Below, one piece after another: positions 18,792-27,271 of a stretch of 64,000 bases of DNA. The notes beneath the pieces are model-generated. The model saw only the letters and a list, made by a program, of their open reading frames with translations. It searched no databases and had not been told where the DNA came from. Every line of letters begins with the position of its first letter. The stretch's first letter is position 1. The position numbers and the translations under genes are program-made. Origin of the DNA: Pelagibacterales bacterium SAG-MED39 (GTDB lineage: Bacteria; Pseudomonadota; Alphaproteobacteria; Pelagibacterales; Pelagibacteraceae); contig JACWEI010000001.1 of NCBI GenBank assembly GCA_014653625.1, positions 62,001-126,000 on the forward strand, read 5' to 3'.

Positions 18792-20510
18792 TTAATCTAA
18801 ACTTAAAACCCTTTGATACTCACTAAAAGATAAATCACCAGTATGAATTAATTCCCTTCCCATATCTTGCATGGTTCGAAAATTATCTTGTTTTGCTACC
18901 TGTTTTAATTCAAGTGTAGTAGCCTGTCTTAGAATTGCGTCTTTAATATTTTTTGAAACTTTTAAAATTTCATAAATTCCCATTCTGCCTTTATAACCAT
19001 TTCCAACCCCTGAATCTCCACTAGCACAAGCACTGCAACCTTTTCCAATTACTGGTCTTACTCTTGAAGCCTCTTCAGCAGTAAAACCAATTGAAGTAAG
19101 AGTTTTAGGATTAATTCTTTCATCAGGTACTCTACATTCTTGACATGTCTTTCTAGCTAATCTTTGAGCCATAACTAAAGTGCAAGCGGCAGAAATCAAA
19201 TAATCAGGTGTACCCATGTTTTGAAGTCTTGTAATTGTGCTTGGTGCATCATTTGTGTGAAGTGTGCTAAAAACTAAGTGTCCAGTTAATGCAGCTTTTA
19301 AAGCAATATCAACTGTTGCCTTATCTCTTATCTCTCCAACTAGTATTACTTCTGGGTCTTGCCTTAAAAAAGATCTTAAAGCTGTTTCGAAAGTGTAACC
19401 TATATCCTCTCTAACTTGAACTTGTCCAACTCCCTCTAATTCATATTCAACAGGATCTTCGGCGGTCAAAATATTCATTGATGGTTTATTAATTGTTTTT
19501 AAAATACTGTAAAGAGTTGTTGTTTTACCACTTCCTGTTGGACCAGTAACTAGCACCATGCCTTGGGGTGAATTTATAGCCTCCTCTAAAGTTTTTAAAT
19601 CTTGGTCTGCAAATCCAAGTTGAGTAAGAGACACGTCTCCAGCTTCTTTATTTAATAAACGCATTACAATTCTCTCATTATTTTTAGTTGGCATTATTGA
19701 TATACGAAGATCCATTTCCTTGTCACCATACTTGAAATTAGAACCACCATCTTGTGGAATTCTTCTCTCCGCAATATCTAATTTACTTATTATTTTTATT
19801 CTGGTTACTACAGAGTTATAATTTAATGGATCCTTATTTAAGAATTCAGTAAACTCATCCATTACCCTTAATACTCCATCAACTCTAAATCTCACATGTG
19901 CAGTATCTTTAAAAGGCTCGATATGGATATCACTTGATTCCAGTTTAATTGCTTTATTAAGTATTTTATCAACAAAAGCTATAACATCTGACTCAACTTC
20001 TAAAGGTACATTAGCTTGTTTCTTTTTAACTTGTTCTATTTTTTGGTTTTTAGATTTTACTGGTGCACCTTGTTCTAATCTTGTTATAAAACCTGAAATT
20101 TGATTAATTGAGGCTGCATAAAGTTCTGGCTGTAAATTAGTTAAACTTTGAATATTTTTAATCAAACTAAATTTTGAAGCATCGGCAATAGCAACTTTAA
20201 TAGATTTTGTGTCAACTTCAAAAGGTATTATATAATTTTCTTTTAAAAATCTAATCTCAGTATATTTTTTAATATCATTATTTAATTTAATCTCGTTTAG
20301 ATTTACTAATGGAATTGAAAAACTATCCGACAAAAGCTGAGCAACTTTTGTATCATTAGTAATATTTAATTCAAAAGCTGTTTCTACTTGAGATTTTCCT
20401 GACTCTTGACTTAAGGTTTCAATCTGTTTTATCTGTTGTGCACTTAAAGCATTATGATCTCTAAGCATGTTTATAATGCTTTTTTCACTTGTATAATCTA
20501 GCCTTATCAT
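18792..20510 (-). CDS. pilB: Type IV pilus assembly ATPase PilB
   Basis: Cytoplasmic hexameric ATPase that powers pilus extension. It is 572 residues, normal. An N-terminal MshEN/T2SSE-N domain precedes the catalytic core. Walker A is GPTGSGKTTTLYS near residue 318, the Asp box is DIRI/MDLRISIMP, Walker B is VILVGEIRDKATVDIA, and the His box contains GHLVFSTLHTND. A tetracysteine zinc motif (CQECR ... CSAC) sits at about 450-490, typical of extension rather than retraction ATPases. It lies one base downstream of the secretin gene. Confidence 0.96.
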   Translation of the reverse strand: MIRLDYTSEKSIINMLRDHNALSAQQIKQIETLSQESGKSQVETAFELNITNDTKVAQLLSDSFSIPLVNLNEIKLNNDIKKYTEIRFLKENYIIPFEVDTKSIKVAIADASKFSLIKNIQSLTNLQPELYAASINQISGFITRLEQGAPVKSKNQKIEQVKKKQANVPLEVESDVIAFVDKILNKAIKLESSDIHIEPFKDTAHVRFRVDGVLRVMDEFTEFLNKDPLNYNSVVTRIKIISKLDIAERRIPQDGGSNFKYGDKEMDLRISIMPTKNNERIVMRLLNKEAGDVSLTQLGFADQDLKTLEEAINSPQGMVLVTGPTGSGKTTTLYSILKTINKPSMNILTAEDPVEYELEGVGQVQVREDIGYTFETALRSFLRQDPEVILVGEIRDKATVDIALKAALTGHLVFSTLHTNDAPSTITRLQNMGTPDYLISAACTLVMAQRLARKTCQECRVPDERINPKTLTSIGFTAEEASRVRPVIGKGCSACASGDSGVGNGYKGRMGIYEILKVSKNIKDAILRQATTLELKQVAKQDNFRTMQDMGRELIHTGDLSFSEYQRVLSLD

Positions 20511-20511
20511 A

Positions 20512-22065
20512 TTAATTTATAACTCGAGGTGCTAAAAAAATGAGCATTTCCTCTAATTTATTTTGATTATTTTTTCCTTTAAACAAATTTCCTAAAACTG
20601 GAACATTCCCTAAACCTGGTGTTGAAGTATTTGAACTTGTATCAGTGTTTATTTTAATACCACCTATAACAACTATATCACCATCACTCACTAGCAATTT
20701 AGTATCTATTTCTCTTTTTGTGATGCCTGGTTCATCAGATCCTGCCACCTCAACTGGGGTATCATTATTAACTAATATATCCAGTAACACATTCCCATCT
20801 CCAATAATACTTGGGGTAGCTGTTAAAGATAACGCGGCATCTTTAAATTCTGTTGATGTTGTTCCATCGGATGTAACTGTGTAGGCAATTTGTGTTCCTT
20901 GGGTAATCTTTGCTTCCTGATTATTTAAAGTAAAAACACTAGGGCTAGAAATAATTTTAGTTTTACCAAGTGATTGTAATGCCTCTAATTCAAGTTTAAG
21001 AGCCGCTGTTCCAAAAGTTTTAATTATTCCAATTCCACTTGTAGCTCCTGTGATCGAATTGTTTGTAACAGTACCTGCGGCTGCACCTAATGAAATTCCA
21101 CTTCCAACTGTAGCAGTTCCACCAATAGTACCAGATATTATTTCTGAACCTTTCTCACCGCTGGTACCTTTTTTAGTCATGGCTCCAACTCTTGACCCTA
21201 AAGCTTTTTGGAAATCTGAAGTTGCTGTAACAATAAATGCCTCAATTAAAACTTGTTGTGTTTTAACATCAATTTCTTTCAGCACCGCATCAATTACATC
21301 TAAATCTGGTTTTCTACCTCTTACAATAATAGATCTAGTCATATTTTCTTCTGTTATTTGGATAGTGCTTAAAGTACTTGTTCCCTCAGGTCCTTGAGAT
21401 TTAAACAAATTTTCTAAGGTAGCCTTAGCTTCAGATGGGCTAATATAATATAATCGAAAAATATCAGCTAAAATAGGTTCAACAGTATCTTCTAATTGAA
21501 TTTTCTTTTTTAGAACTTCAGCTCTTGTAGACTTAAGAGTTTCTTGAGCTGTCAACTTTTCAGGTGTGTGAACTCGAATAATGCCTCTCGCTACATCAAT
21601 ATCAGCACCTAATGTTTTCATATCAAGCAAAGTTTGAAAAGCCACATCCCAACCTACATTTTCAAGTTTTGCAGTAAGTGTTCCACTAACTTCTTCACCT
21701 ACAATGATATTAATACCTCCAATTTCAGCAAGAGAGTCCATGGCATCTCTAAAATCTACACCATTTAAATTTATATTTATATTTTGTTTTAACATTTCAT
21801 ATTCATTTGAAATAGACACATAGTTTCTTACTTGTTCTGTTGTAATGGTTTTTCTTTTGTTGGCTGTTGGATCAAATTCTGTTTCATATGGTTTTGGACC
21901 AAATATCACCTTCTTCTGCATCTCTTCTGTGCCATCAACAACAATTTGAGCTGGATCAATTAGTGGTTTATCTCCATGAACAGACTTTTTATTGGTAGAT
22001 GAGCAGTTTGTTACTAGTAAAGAAAAAAGTAAAAGTAATACTATATTAAAAAAATTTAATTTCAT
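20512..22065 (-). CDS. pilQ: Type IV pilus secretin (PilQ/MshL family)
   Basis: Outer-membrane pore for the pilus. It is 517 residues, shorter than gammaproteobacterial PilQ (no AMIN domains) and closer to MshL. An N-terminal lipoprotein signal ends at LVTNC, so it is probably lipidated. A secretin N0/STN domain lies at about 95-170 (NININLNGVDFRDAMDSL), then an N1 domain and the secretin core, with SLGKTKIISSPSVFTLNNQEA and the C-terminal VPVLGNLFKGK signature. It overlaps the PilP-like gene by four bases. The gene symbol follows function; MshL would be equally defensible. Confidence 0.9.
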   Translation of the reverse strand: MKLNFFNIVLLLLFSLLVTNCSSTNKKSVHGDKPLIDPAQIVVDGTEEMQKKVIFGPKPYETEFDPTANKRKTITTEQVRNYVSISNEYEMLKQNININLNGVDFRDAMDSLAEIGGINIIVGEEVSGTLTAKLENVGWDVAFQTLLDMKTLGADIDVARGIIRVHTPEKLTAQETLKSTRAEVLKKKIQLEDTVEPILADIFRLYYISPSEAKATLENLFKSQGPEGTSTLSTIQITEENMTRSIIVRGRKPDLDVIDAVLKEIDVKTQQVLIEAFIVTATSDFQKALGSRVGAMTKKGTSGEKGSEIISGTIGGTATVGSGISLGAAAGTVTNNSITGATSGIGIIKTFGTAALKLELEALQSLGKTKIISSPSVFTLNNQEAKITQGTQIAYTVTSDGTTSTEFKDAALSLTATPSIIGDGNVLLDILVNNDTPVEVAGSDEPGITKREIDTKLLVSDGDIVVIGGIKINTDTSSNTSTPGLGNVPVLGNLFKGKNNQNKLEEMLIFLAPRVIN

Positions 22066-22481
22066 CCATCAGCCTTTACTAGGTTATTATTTAAATCTAG
22101 AGAGTATTCTGTTTCATTCATCTTAATATAAATACCATCAAGGAATATATCTAAAATCATTAGGTCATTAGAAATGATCGTATCCTCTTTATATTTAACT
22201 GTTCTACCATCTGGTAAACTAAAGATTGCAAACTTTTTACTTGTTCCTATTATAATTCCACTTAATTTTAAATTTTTTAAAGATATCGAATTTTCTGATG
22301 AAGTAGATCCATCTAAACCTAAACCATCACCAGATAAGCTACTTGATCCCGTACCTCCTAGAAAAGGATTTACTGCGGGAAGCTCTTCTTCAATCAATTC
22401 CTCCTTGTCTTCAGCCAAAACTTGGCTGAAAAAAAATAAAGATGTTAATAGAAAAATAATAATTTTTTTATTTATATTCAT
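22062..22481 (-). CDS. PilP/MshK-like pilus assembly protein
   Basis: 139 residues with a signal peptide (KIIIFLLTSLFFFSQVLA), an acidic and Gly/Ser-rich linker (residues 25-60), and a small beta domain (LSGIIIGTSKKFAIFSLPDGRTVKYKEDTI). The domain fits the HR fold of PilP/GspC, which joins the inner-membrane PilNO complex to the secretin. The gene lies between PilO-like and secretin genes and overlaps both, exactly where pilP is expected. There is no clear lipobox, so it is probably soluble or anchored differently from classical PilP. Sequence similarity by eye is weak; the call relies on position. Confidence 0.65.
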   Translation of the reverse strand: MNINKKIIIFLLTSLFFFSQVLAEDKEELIEEELPAVNPFLGGTGSSSLSGDGLGLDGSTSSENSISLKNLKLSGIIIGTSKKFAIFSLPDGRTVKYKEDTIISNDLMILDIFLDGIYIKMNETEYSLDLNNNLVKADG

Positions 22482-23106
22482 CTGGTAATCCTACTATTGA
22501 AAGTGTTCCGATTGAATTAATTCCACCACCTTCGACAACTTTTATTTCTTCTTTATCAAAATTTATAACTTTATTAGATCTAGCAAGTGCTCTTCTAAAT
22601 TTTAGATATCCTAGATAATTTCCAGATATCTCATAAGAAACTGGAATTTTAAAATAAGCAGCTTTATTTTTATCTTTACCTTGAGATACAGGTAAAGGAT
22701 TTTCTTTATTAAGATTTATAATATTCAGATTGTTGATTGATGCAAAATTACTTATATTTTGATAAAGACCTTCAACTTCTTTTTGACTATGAAAAAGTTT
22801 ACTTTTTTTATCATATTCCGGTTTAATTTTTTTAATTTTTGCTTTTAATAATATAATCTCTTGTTTAAGTGCCTCAGTTTGTTTTTCATTTTGTAACATT
22901 ACATTTATTCTTTGTTTTTGGGCTTCAACTTTAGGATTAATAAATGCATAATATACAATTAGAAAAAGCATTATTGATCCAAAATAAATTCCAAATTTTG
23001 TGAGAAATTTTTTATCTTTTATTAGCTCACTATTTTTTAGTTTCTCTAATAAATCTTTAACATCAATATTTTTAAGATCTATATTTTTAAGTTCATTTAA
23101 ATTCAT
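22468..23106 (-). CDS. PilO-like pilus assembly protein
   Basis: 212 residues. A lysine-rich cytoplasmic stretch (1-35) is followed by one transmembrane helix (FGIYFGSIMLFLIVYYAFI, about 38-56), a coiled coil (about 60-105) and a ferredoxin-like periplasmic domain containing VSYEISGNYLGYLKFRRALARS. This is the usual PilO plan, which pairs with PilN to align motor and secretin. It overlaps the PilM-PilN fusion by four bases and the PilP-like gene by 14. Confidence 0.8.
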   Translation of the reverse strand: MNLNELKNIDLKNIDVKDLLEKLKNSELIKDKKFLTKFGIYFGSIMLFLIVYYAFINPKVEAQKQRINVMLQNEKQTEALKQEIILLKAKIKKIKPEYDKKSKLFHSQKEVEGLYQNISNFASINNLNIINLNKENPLPVSQGKDKNKAAYFKIPVSYEISGNYLGYLKFRRALARSNKVINFDKEEIKVVEGGGINSIGTLSIVGLPDEYK

Positions 23107-25202
23107 GTTTTCAGTTTACAAAGAATTGTAAATCCTTTCTTATTATTGGCTGACTGTAAATCATTTTGACCTGTAGGTACATTCATTGCTTTTAAGGATG
23201 CTTGATCAATAAGATCTTTTCCATTCAAATTTGATATAAAATTTATAATATCTTGATCGGAAAAAGCTAAACCTGTTATAATGATTTCATTTGATCCATT
23301 ATAATTTAAATTCGTGAATTGAACTCTTTGAGGAACACTTCTTGTAATCTGAGCTAGAGCTCGGTATGAAATAGTTTGATTTGAAGCTATCATTGATCCA
23401 AGTTTTAGAGCTTTATCCATGTCTCCGGATATTTTAGTTAATTTTTGCTGCTCAATACTAATAAGATCAAATTCTTGCTGAATATTAATTTCATTTACAA
23501 GTTTATTTTTGTTTGAGCTTATTTGAAAGAAAGAAAACCCAATTAAAAATATGTATAAAGCTGCAATACCACCAACTAAACCTTTCATTGCGAAGCCAGA
23601 AAGAAACTTCATCTTAGTTTGTCTTTTTAATGCTTCTCTATTTGGTAAAAGGTTAATATTTTTTACAGCAGTAACAAATTTATAATAACCAAATACATCC
23701 AACTTTCTGTAAGCTAACCCTAAAACAGATGTATATATGGATTTATTTTTTATGTCGGTTTTTTCTTTATTATATTCAGGTACTTTAATTTCATTTAAAG
23801 GATCAAAGACTTGGAGACCAGTATTTAATAAGTTTTTTCTAAATAGAGGAATTAATTCCTCAATATTATTTAAGCTACTTACAATTTTAATATTATTTAT
23901 TTTTGATGTATATTTACTTTCATAATCACTTAAAGCTTGTTTTATTTGCATACAATAACGTCTTACTACATTGTCTAAGTCCTCATTTTGCATATTTTCT
24001 GCGTGTTGTGTAAAAAGTTCTTTTTCATTTGGTCTCAAAAAAATATCGGTAATAATTGGAATATTATCATGTACTATAATTAAGTAGTTATCCTCAGATC
24101 CAATTTCTAGCAAAGCATTGTTAGCTTTATTTTCAATTTTTAAAGCATTGTCAAAAGCGTTTTTTAGAGTGAAACATTTCACGTCCATTATTACTGGATT
24201 CAATCCAGCCTTTTTAATTATAGAGGAATATGAATTTACATCACTAAGTTTAGAGGCTACAAAAAGTATTTCCATTGTATTGGTTTTGTTGTTTCTACTA
24301 ATAACCTGATGAAATATTGAATACTCGTTTAAATCATCTGTTAACTGAACTAAATTTTCCCAAAGTGAATCAGTTTCAATAGCCTTTTGAAGTTCTTCAT
24401 CTGACATTAACGGACTAGTTACAACTCTAATTATTGCACTTGTTACTGGAATAGAAATTGCTACGTTTGTTGTTACAATTTTTGAATTCTCTATGGCAAG
24501 TTTTAATTCCTCCGACACATAATCTTTTGAATTAATTATTCCATCTGCTGTTTTATTTTTATCAAGAAGTCTTAAAGAAATTTTTTCTAATATCCAATTT
24601 GAGTCTGTTTTACTTAATTGAGCTATCTTAATAGACTCCTCGCTTATATCAATTCCCGCTATTTCCTCACCTGCAACATTTGCTTTGCTTATTTTTTCTG
24701 AAAATAATTTTTTTAAATTTGAAAGATTTTTTTTCTTTTCTTTACCTTCTTTATTAGTTTCTTTTCTTTTAAAAGAAAATTTATCTTTCAGAGATGATAA
24801 GTTTTTTAAAGATGATAGATCGAGATTAAAAAGTTTTTTCTTTTTTTCTTCTGCAACAATAGGGGCTGATGCTTCTTTTTCTTCTTTTATTATTTTTTCA
24901 TTTTTTTCTTTTTCGTTTCCCTCTAGCTCATGATTTGAGGAATCGTTTTCTAATGGATTGATAGTAGTGTTATCTTTATTATCCAAATTTTCTTCTAATT
25001 TTCCCGAAATAAGGTCGTCATACCACTTTTCCAATATTATTTTTGCTTCTTCAAGCTCTGTTGTGCCTGAAGATATGACTTTTTGTTTACCATTGTGGAA
25101 AGTTCTACCCACCCAATTCTCAGATTTCAACTTACCCTTGTATTTATCTTGTCTAACATAGATATGCAATCTTCCATCTTTAGTTGAAATAATATCTGTC
25201 AT
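23103..25202 (-). CDS. PilM-PilN fusion with an extra N-terminal integrase-like domain
   Basis: 699 residues with four parts. (1) Residues 1-70 (GRLHIYVRQDKYKG, WVGRTFHNGKQKVISSGTT, EEAKIILEKWYDDLI) look like the beta-beta-beta-alpha arm-binding domain of tyrosine recombinases; such domains are not part of normal PilM. (2) A charged Lys/Glu-rich linker covers about 75-175. (3) An actin-like PilM domain covers about 180-500 (EEIAGIDISEESIKIAQL, ALLEIGSEDNYLIIVHDN). (4) A PilN part begins with the PilM-binding motif NINLLPNR at 515-522, then a transmembrane helix (about 537-558) and a periplasmic domain. The fusion keeps PilM and the PilN tail, which normally bind each other, on one chain. First gene of the minus-strand pilus operon, directly beside the repeat-rich control region. 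Confidence 0.85.
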   Translation of the reverse strand: MTDIISTKDGRLHIYVRQDKYKGKLKSENWVGRTFHNGKQKVISSGTTELEEAKIILEKWYDDLISGKLEENLDNKDNTTINPLENDSSNHELEGNEKEKNEKIIKEEKEASAPIVAEEKKKKLFNLDLSSLKNLSSLKDKFSFKRKETNKEGKEKKKNLSNLKKLFSEKISKANVAGEEIAGIDISEESIKIAQLSKTDSNWILEKISLRLLDKNKTADGIINSKDYVSEELKLAIENSKIVTTNVAISIPVTSAIIRVVTSPLMSDEELQKAIETDSLWENLVQLTDDLNEYSIFHQVISRNNKTNTMEILFVASKLSDVNSYSSIIKKAGLNPVIMDVKCFTLKNAFDNALKIENKANNALLEIGSEDNYLIIVHDNIPIITDIFLRPNEKELFTQHAENMQNEDLDNVVRRYCMQIKQALSDYESKYTSKINNIKIVSSLNNIEELIPLFRKNLLNTGLQVFDPLNEIKVPEYNKEKTDIKNKSIYTSVLGLAYRKLDVFGYYKFVTAVKNINLLPNREALKRQTKMKFLSGFAMKGLVGGIAALYIFLIGFSFFQISSNKNKLVNEINIQQEFDLISIEQQKLTKISGDMDKALKLGSMIASNQTISYRALAQITRSVPQRVQFTNLNYNGSNEIIITGLAFSDQDIINFISNLNGKDLIDQASLKAMNVPTGQNDLQSANNKKGFTILCKLKT

Positions 25203-25240
25203 AAACGAATCAGTTTTTTTTTAGTGTTACAATACAATTC

Positions 25241-25270
25241 TAACACAAATTTGTCAATTAATTTGTGTTA
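25241..25270. promoter_or_regulatory. Perfect inverted repeat, candidate operator for the left pilus operon
   Basis: TAACACAAAT (25241-25250) and ATTTGTGTTA (25261-25270) are perfect complements separated by 10 bases. The pair lies just downstream of the candidate minus-strand -10 at 25279-25284, so a bound protein would sit over the transcription start. As RNA it could also form a 10-bp hairpin in the leader. Confidence 0.65.
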
Positions 25271-25278
25271 TAAAATAT

Positions 25279-25308
25279 TATATATCATTTTTTCAGTATC
25301 TAAGCCAA
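25279..25308 (-). promoter_or_regulatory. Candidate promoter for the pilMN-O-P-Q-B-C operon
   Basis: On the minus strand TTGGCT (25308-25303) and TATATA (25284-25279) are separated by 18 bases, a sigma70-like arrangement. In this AT-rich DNA the -10 is easily matched by chance, so support comes mainly from its position before the first operon gene and next to the inverted repeat. Confidence 0.4.
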
Positions 25309-25474
25309 ATATTCCTTGTGTTAGACCAAAAAATAATTAAATAATACAATTTTTAAGAGAATTTTATTTTGTGTTACACTCAATTTATTTGTGTTAGAAT
25401 ATTTAATAATTTTTTTATTTATGTAAAAATAAATAAATGGAAAAAAAGTCAATTAAATCAACACTTTTTAATTC

Positions 25475-25503
25475 TTGATTAAAATTTTTTTATATAGTAT
25501 AAA
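25475..25503 (+). promoter_or_regulatory. Candidate promoter for the pilT-minor pilin-pilY1 operon
   Basis: TTGATT (25475-25480) and TATAAA (25498-25503) are separated by exactly 17 bases. The predicted start near 25510 would give a leader of about 90 bases before pilT and lies inside the box at 25505-25515. Confidence 0.5.
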
Positions 25504-25504
25504 A

Positions 25505-25545
25505 TTTGTGTTAGAGTTTTTTTTTATTTAAATTCTAACACAAAA
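25505..25545. promoter_or_regulatory. Inverted box pair, candidate operator for the right pilus operon
   Basis: TTTGTGTTAGA (25505-25515) and TCTAACACAAA (25535-25545 region) are perfect 11-base complements separated by 19 bases. The pair begins immediately after the candidate -10 of the plus-strand promoter. It mirrors the arrangement on the left side of the same control region. Confidence 0.6.
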
Positions 25546-25599
25546 TTATTTTTTTTATAGAGATAATTTATTAAAAATGTAGATAATTAGGGTATTTTT

Positions 25600-26610
25600 A
25601 TGATCGATAAAATTGTTAGTATTGTTAAAGAAAACCCAAAGGTTTCAGATTTTCATTTAAGAGCAAATTGTCCATTTTCCTACCGATTATTAGGTGAAAT
25701 AACTATTTTAGAGGAGGAAATGATAAAAAATGAGGATATTGACGAATTATTGAATAAATACTGCTCAAAATCAGATGTCGAGTTATTTAATACAAAAAAT
25801 GAGCTAGATAGCGGGTTTATGCTAGAAAACATGAGATTTAGAGCAAATTTTTACAAAACTCTTAAAGGTTCTGCTGTAGTTCTTAGAAAGGTAGAAACAA
25901 AAATACTAAACATGGATGCTCTTAACCTACCTCCAGTTATGTATAGTATTGTAGACATGCACAAAGGACTTGTATTGGTGACAGGACCAACTGGTTCAGG
26001 TAAATCTACAACGTTAGCTTCAATAATAAACCAAATTAATGAGACTAGACAGGCAAACATAATTACAATTGAAGATCCAGTAGAATTTATCCATACAGAT
26101 AAAAAAAGTATTATTTCTCATAGAGAAGTTGGAAAACAAACAGAAAGTTTTTCAACAGCACTAAAAAGTGCATTAAGAGAGGATCCGGATGTAATTTTAG
26201 TAGGAGAACTTAGGGATATTGAAACTATTAGCATGGCATTGACCGCAGCAGAGACAGGACATTTAGTTTTTGGGACATTACACACCAGTGGTGCACCAAA
26301 TACAATTAATAGAATAATTGATGTATTCCCGTCAGAACAACAAGCTCAAATCCAAGCACAACTCGCTGACTCATTACAAATGGTAGTAACTCAAAAATTA
26401 TTTAAAACAACGGATGGTAAAGGAAGAGTCGGTGCCTTTGAAATAATGGTTTGTAATTCTCCAGTAAAAAATTTAATTCGTGAAAAGAAAATTCATCAAA
26501 TACCAAGTGTAATGCAAACTGGAACCCGTGATGGTATGATATCTATGGATAAATCAATAGAAAATTTAGTTCAATCAGGAAAAGTAAGTAGCATCGATGC
26601 AAAATCATAA
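25600..26610 (+). CDS. pilT: Type IV pilus retraction ATPase PilT
   Basis: Hexameric ATPase that drives pilus retraction, twitching and DNA uptake. It is 336 residues, normal for PilT. The N-terminal PAS-like domain is followed by Walker A GPTGSGKSTTLAS near residue 130, Walker B VILVGELRDIETIS, and the His-box segment GHLVFGTLHTSGAPNTINRIIDVFPSEQQ. The AIRNLIRE-type PilT signature appears as VKNLIREKKIHQ. There is no tetracysteine motif, which separates it from PilB. Its end overlaps the next gene by 14 bases, making it first in a tightly packed seven-gene operon. Confidence 0.95.
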   Translation: MIDKIVSIVKENPKVSDFHLRANCPFSYRLLGEITILEEEMIKNEDIDELLNKYCSKSDVELFNTKNELDSGFMLENMRFRANFYKTLKGSAVVLRKVETKILNMDALNLPPVMYSIVDMHKGLVLVTGPTGSGKSTTLASIINQINETRQANIITIEDPVEFIHTDKKSIISHREVGKQTESFSTALKSALREDPDVILVGELRDIETISMALTAAETGHLVFGTLHTSGAPNTINRIIDVFPSEQQAQIQAQLADSLQMVVTQKLFKTTDGKGRVGAFEIMVCNSPVKNLIREKKIHQIPSVMQTGTRDGMISMDKSIENLVQSGKVSSIDAKS

Positions 26611-27271
26611 GGCCTTCTCTATTTTAGAATTATTAGTTGTTATTGCAATTATCGCAATCATATCAGTTTTTGGATACCCTAAGGTTAATAATTGGTTAGC
26701 GGATAGAGAAGCAAAAAAAGAGGCTCAATTATTTATTACTGAAATAAATGAATTGAAAGGTAAAGTTACAAGCGGACAGTACTCAATGGCTATGATTCAT
26801 TTTAGTACTCCTAACTTTCAATACGCTACAATGAAAAAATATTATATGTCAAAAGAGGATTATGCTTATAATTACAGAGGAGATACTTTTGTATCAGGAA
26901 ACAACCACGGTACTTGTGATTACGATCCACGAAATATGAGATATCAATTTTTGGGTACGTATCAGAATACCTCAATCCGTCATTGGCCAAACATACATAT
27001 GTGTATTTCACAGGATGGAAAGAGGGGAGTTTTGAATCAGACAAATCCAAATACTGGTGAGAGAAGGTCATTAAGTAGAGTAATTTTTTGTTTAGTAAGC
27101 AACTCTTCTACCAATGGCTCCACAAGATGTAATGATACGAATAAAATTGAAAATAGATATATGGTAACATGGAATTCCTCTGTCGAATTAACAATGTATC
27201 GTTATAACTCTAAAAATGATAAATGGTGTCCAGCAAATGCAGCCTGTAGATCCTTAAATGAGTTCAATTAA
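26597..27271 (+). CDS. Minor pilin, FimT/GspH-like
   Basis: 224 residues. The leader MQNHKA precedes FSILELLVVIAIIAIISVFG, with Ala rather than Gly at -1 and Glu5 kept. The C-terminal domain is rich in Tyr, Asn and Cys (CDYDPRNM, CLVSNSSTNGSTRC, CPANAACRS). First in the run of minor pilins, as fimT or fimU is in Pseudomonas-type clusters, so it is likely part of the priming complex at the pilus tip. It overlaps pilT and the next gene by 14 bases each. Confidence 0.82.
   Translation: MQNHKAFSILELLVVIAIIAIISVFGYPKVNNWLADREAKKEAQLFITEINELKGKVTSGQYSMAMIHFSTPNFQYATMKKYYMSKEDYAYNYRGDTFVSGNNHGTCDYDPRNMRYQFLGTYQNTSIRHWPNIHMCISQDGKRGVLNQTNPNTGERRSLSRVIFCLVSNSSTNGSTRCNDTNKIENRYMVTWNSSVELTMYRYNSKNDKWCPANAACRSLNEFN

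Larger units (their letters stand above)
25203..25599. repeat. Divergent control region with eight TTTGTGTTA-type boxes
   Basis: A 397-base gene-free stretch between the two pilus operons. The core GTGTTA (or its complement TAACAC) recurs at 25224-25229 (+), 25241-25246 (-), 25265-25270 (+), 25318-25323 (+), 25371-25376 (+), 25391-25396 (+), 25508-25513 (+) and 25536-25541 (-). Flanks agree on TTTGTGTTAGAA, apart from weaker copies at 25224 (preceded by TTTTTA) and 25318 (preceded by CCTT). Spacings between some boxes are near whole helical turns (53, 53 and 20 bases). This is typical of an array of operators for one regulator rather than chance AT-richness. No ORF of note lies in it. Confidence 0.8.

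Noticed and set aside
23103-25202. A mobile-element integrase suggested by the N-terminal domain.
   Set aside because: No catalytic recombinase domain is present, the rest of the protein is PilM-PilN, and no attachment repeats or tRNA gene lie nearby.
25203-25599. CRISPR-like array or replication iterons in the repeat region.
   Set aside because: The boxes are about 9-12 bases, unevenly spaced and in both orientations; no cas, rep or partition gene is nearby and the location fits promoter control.
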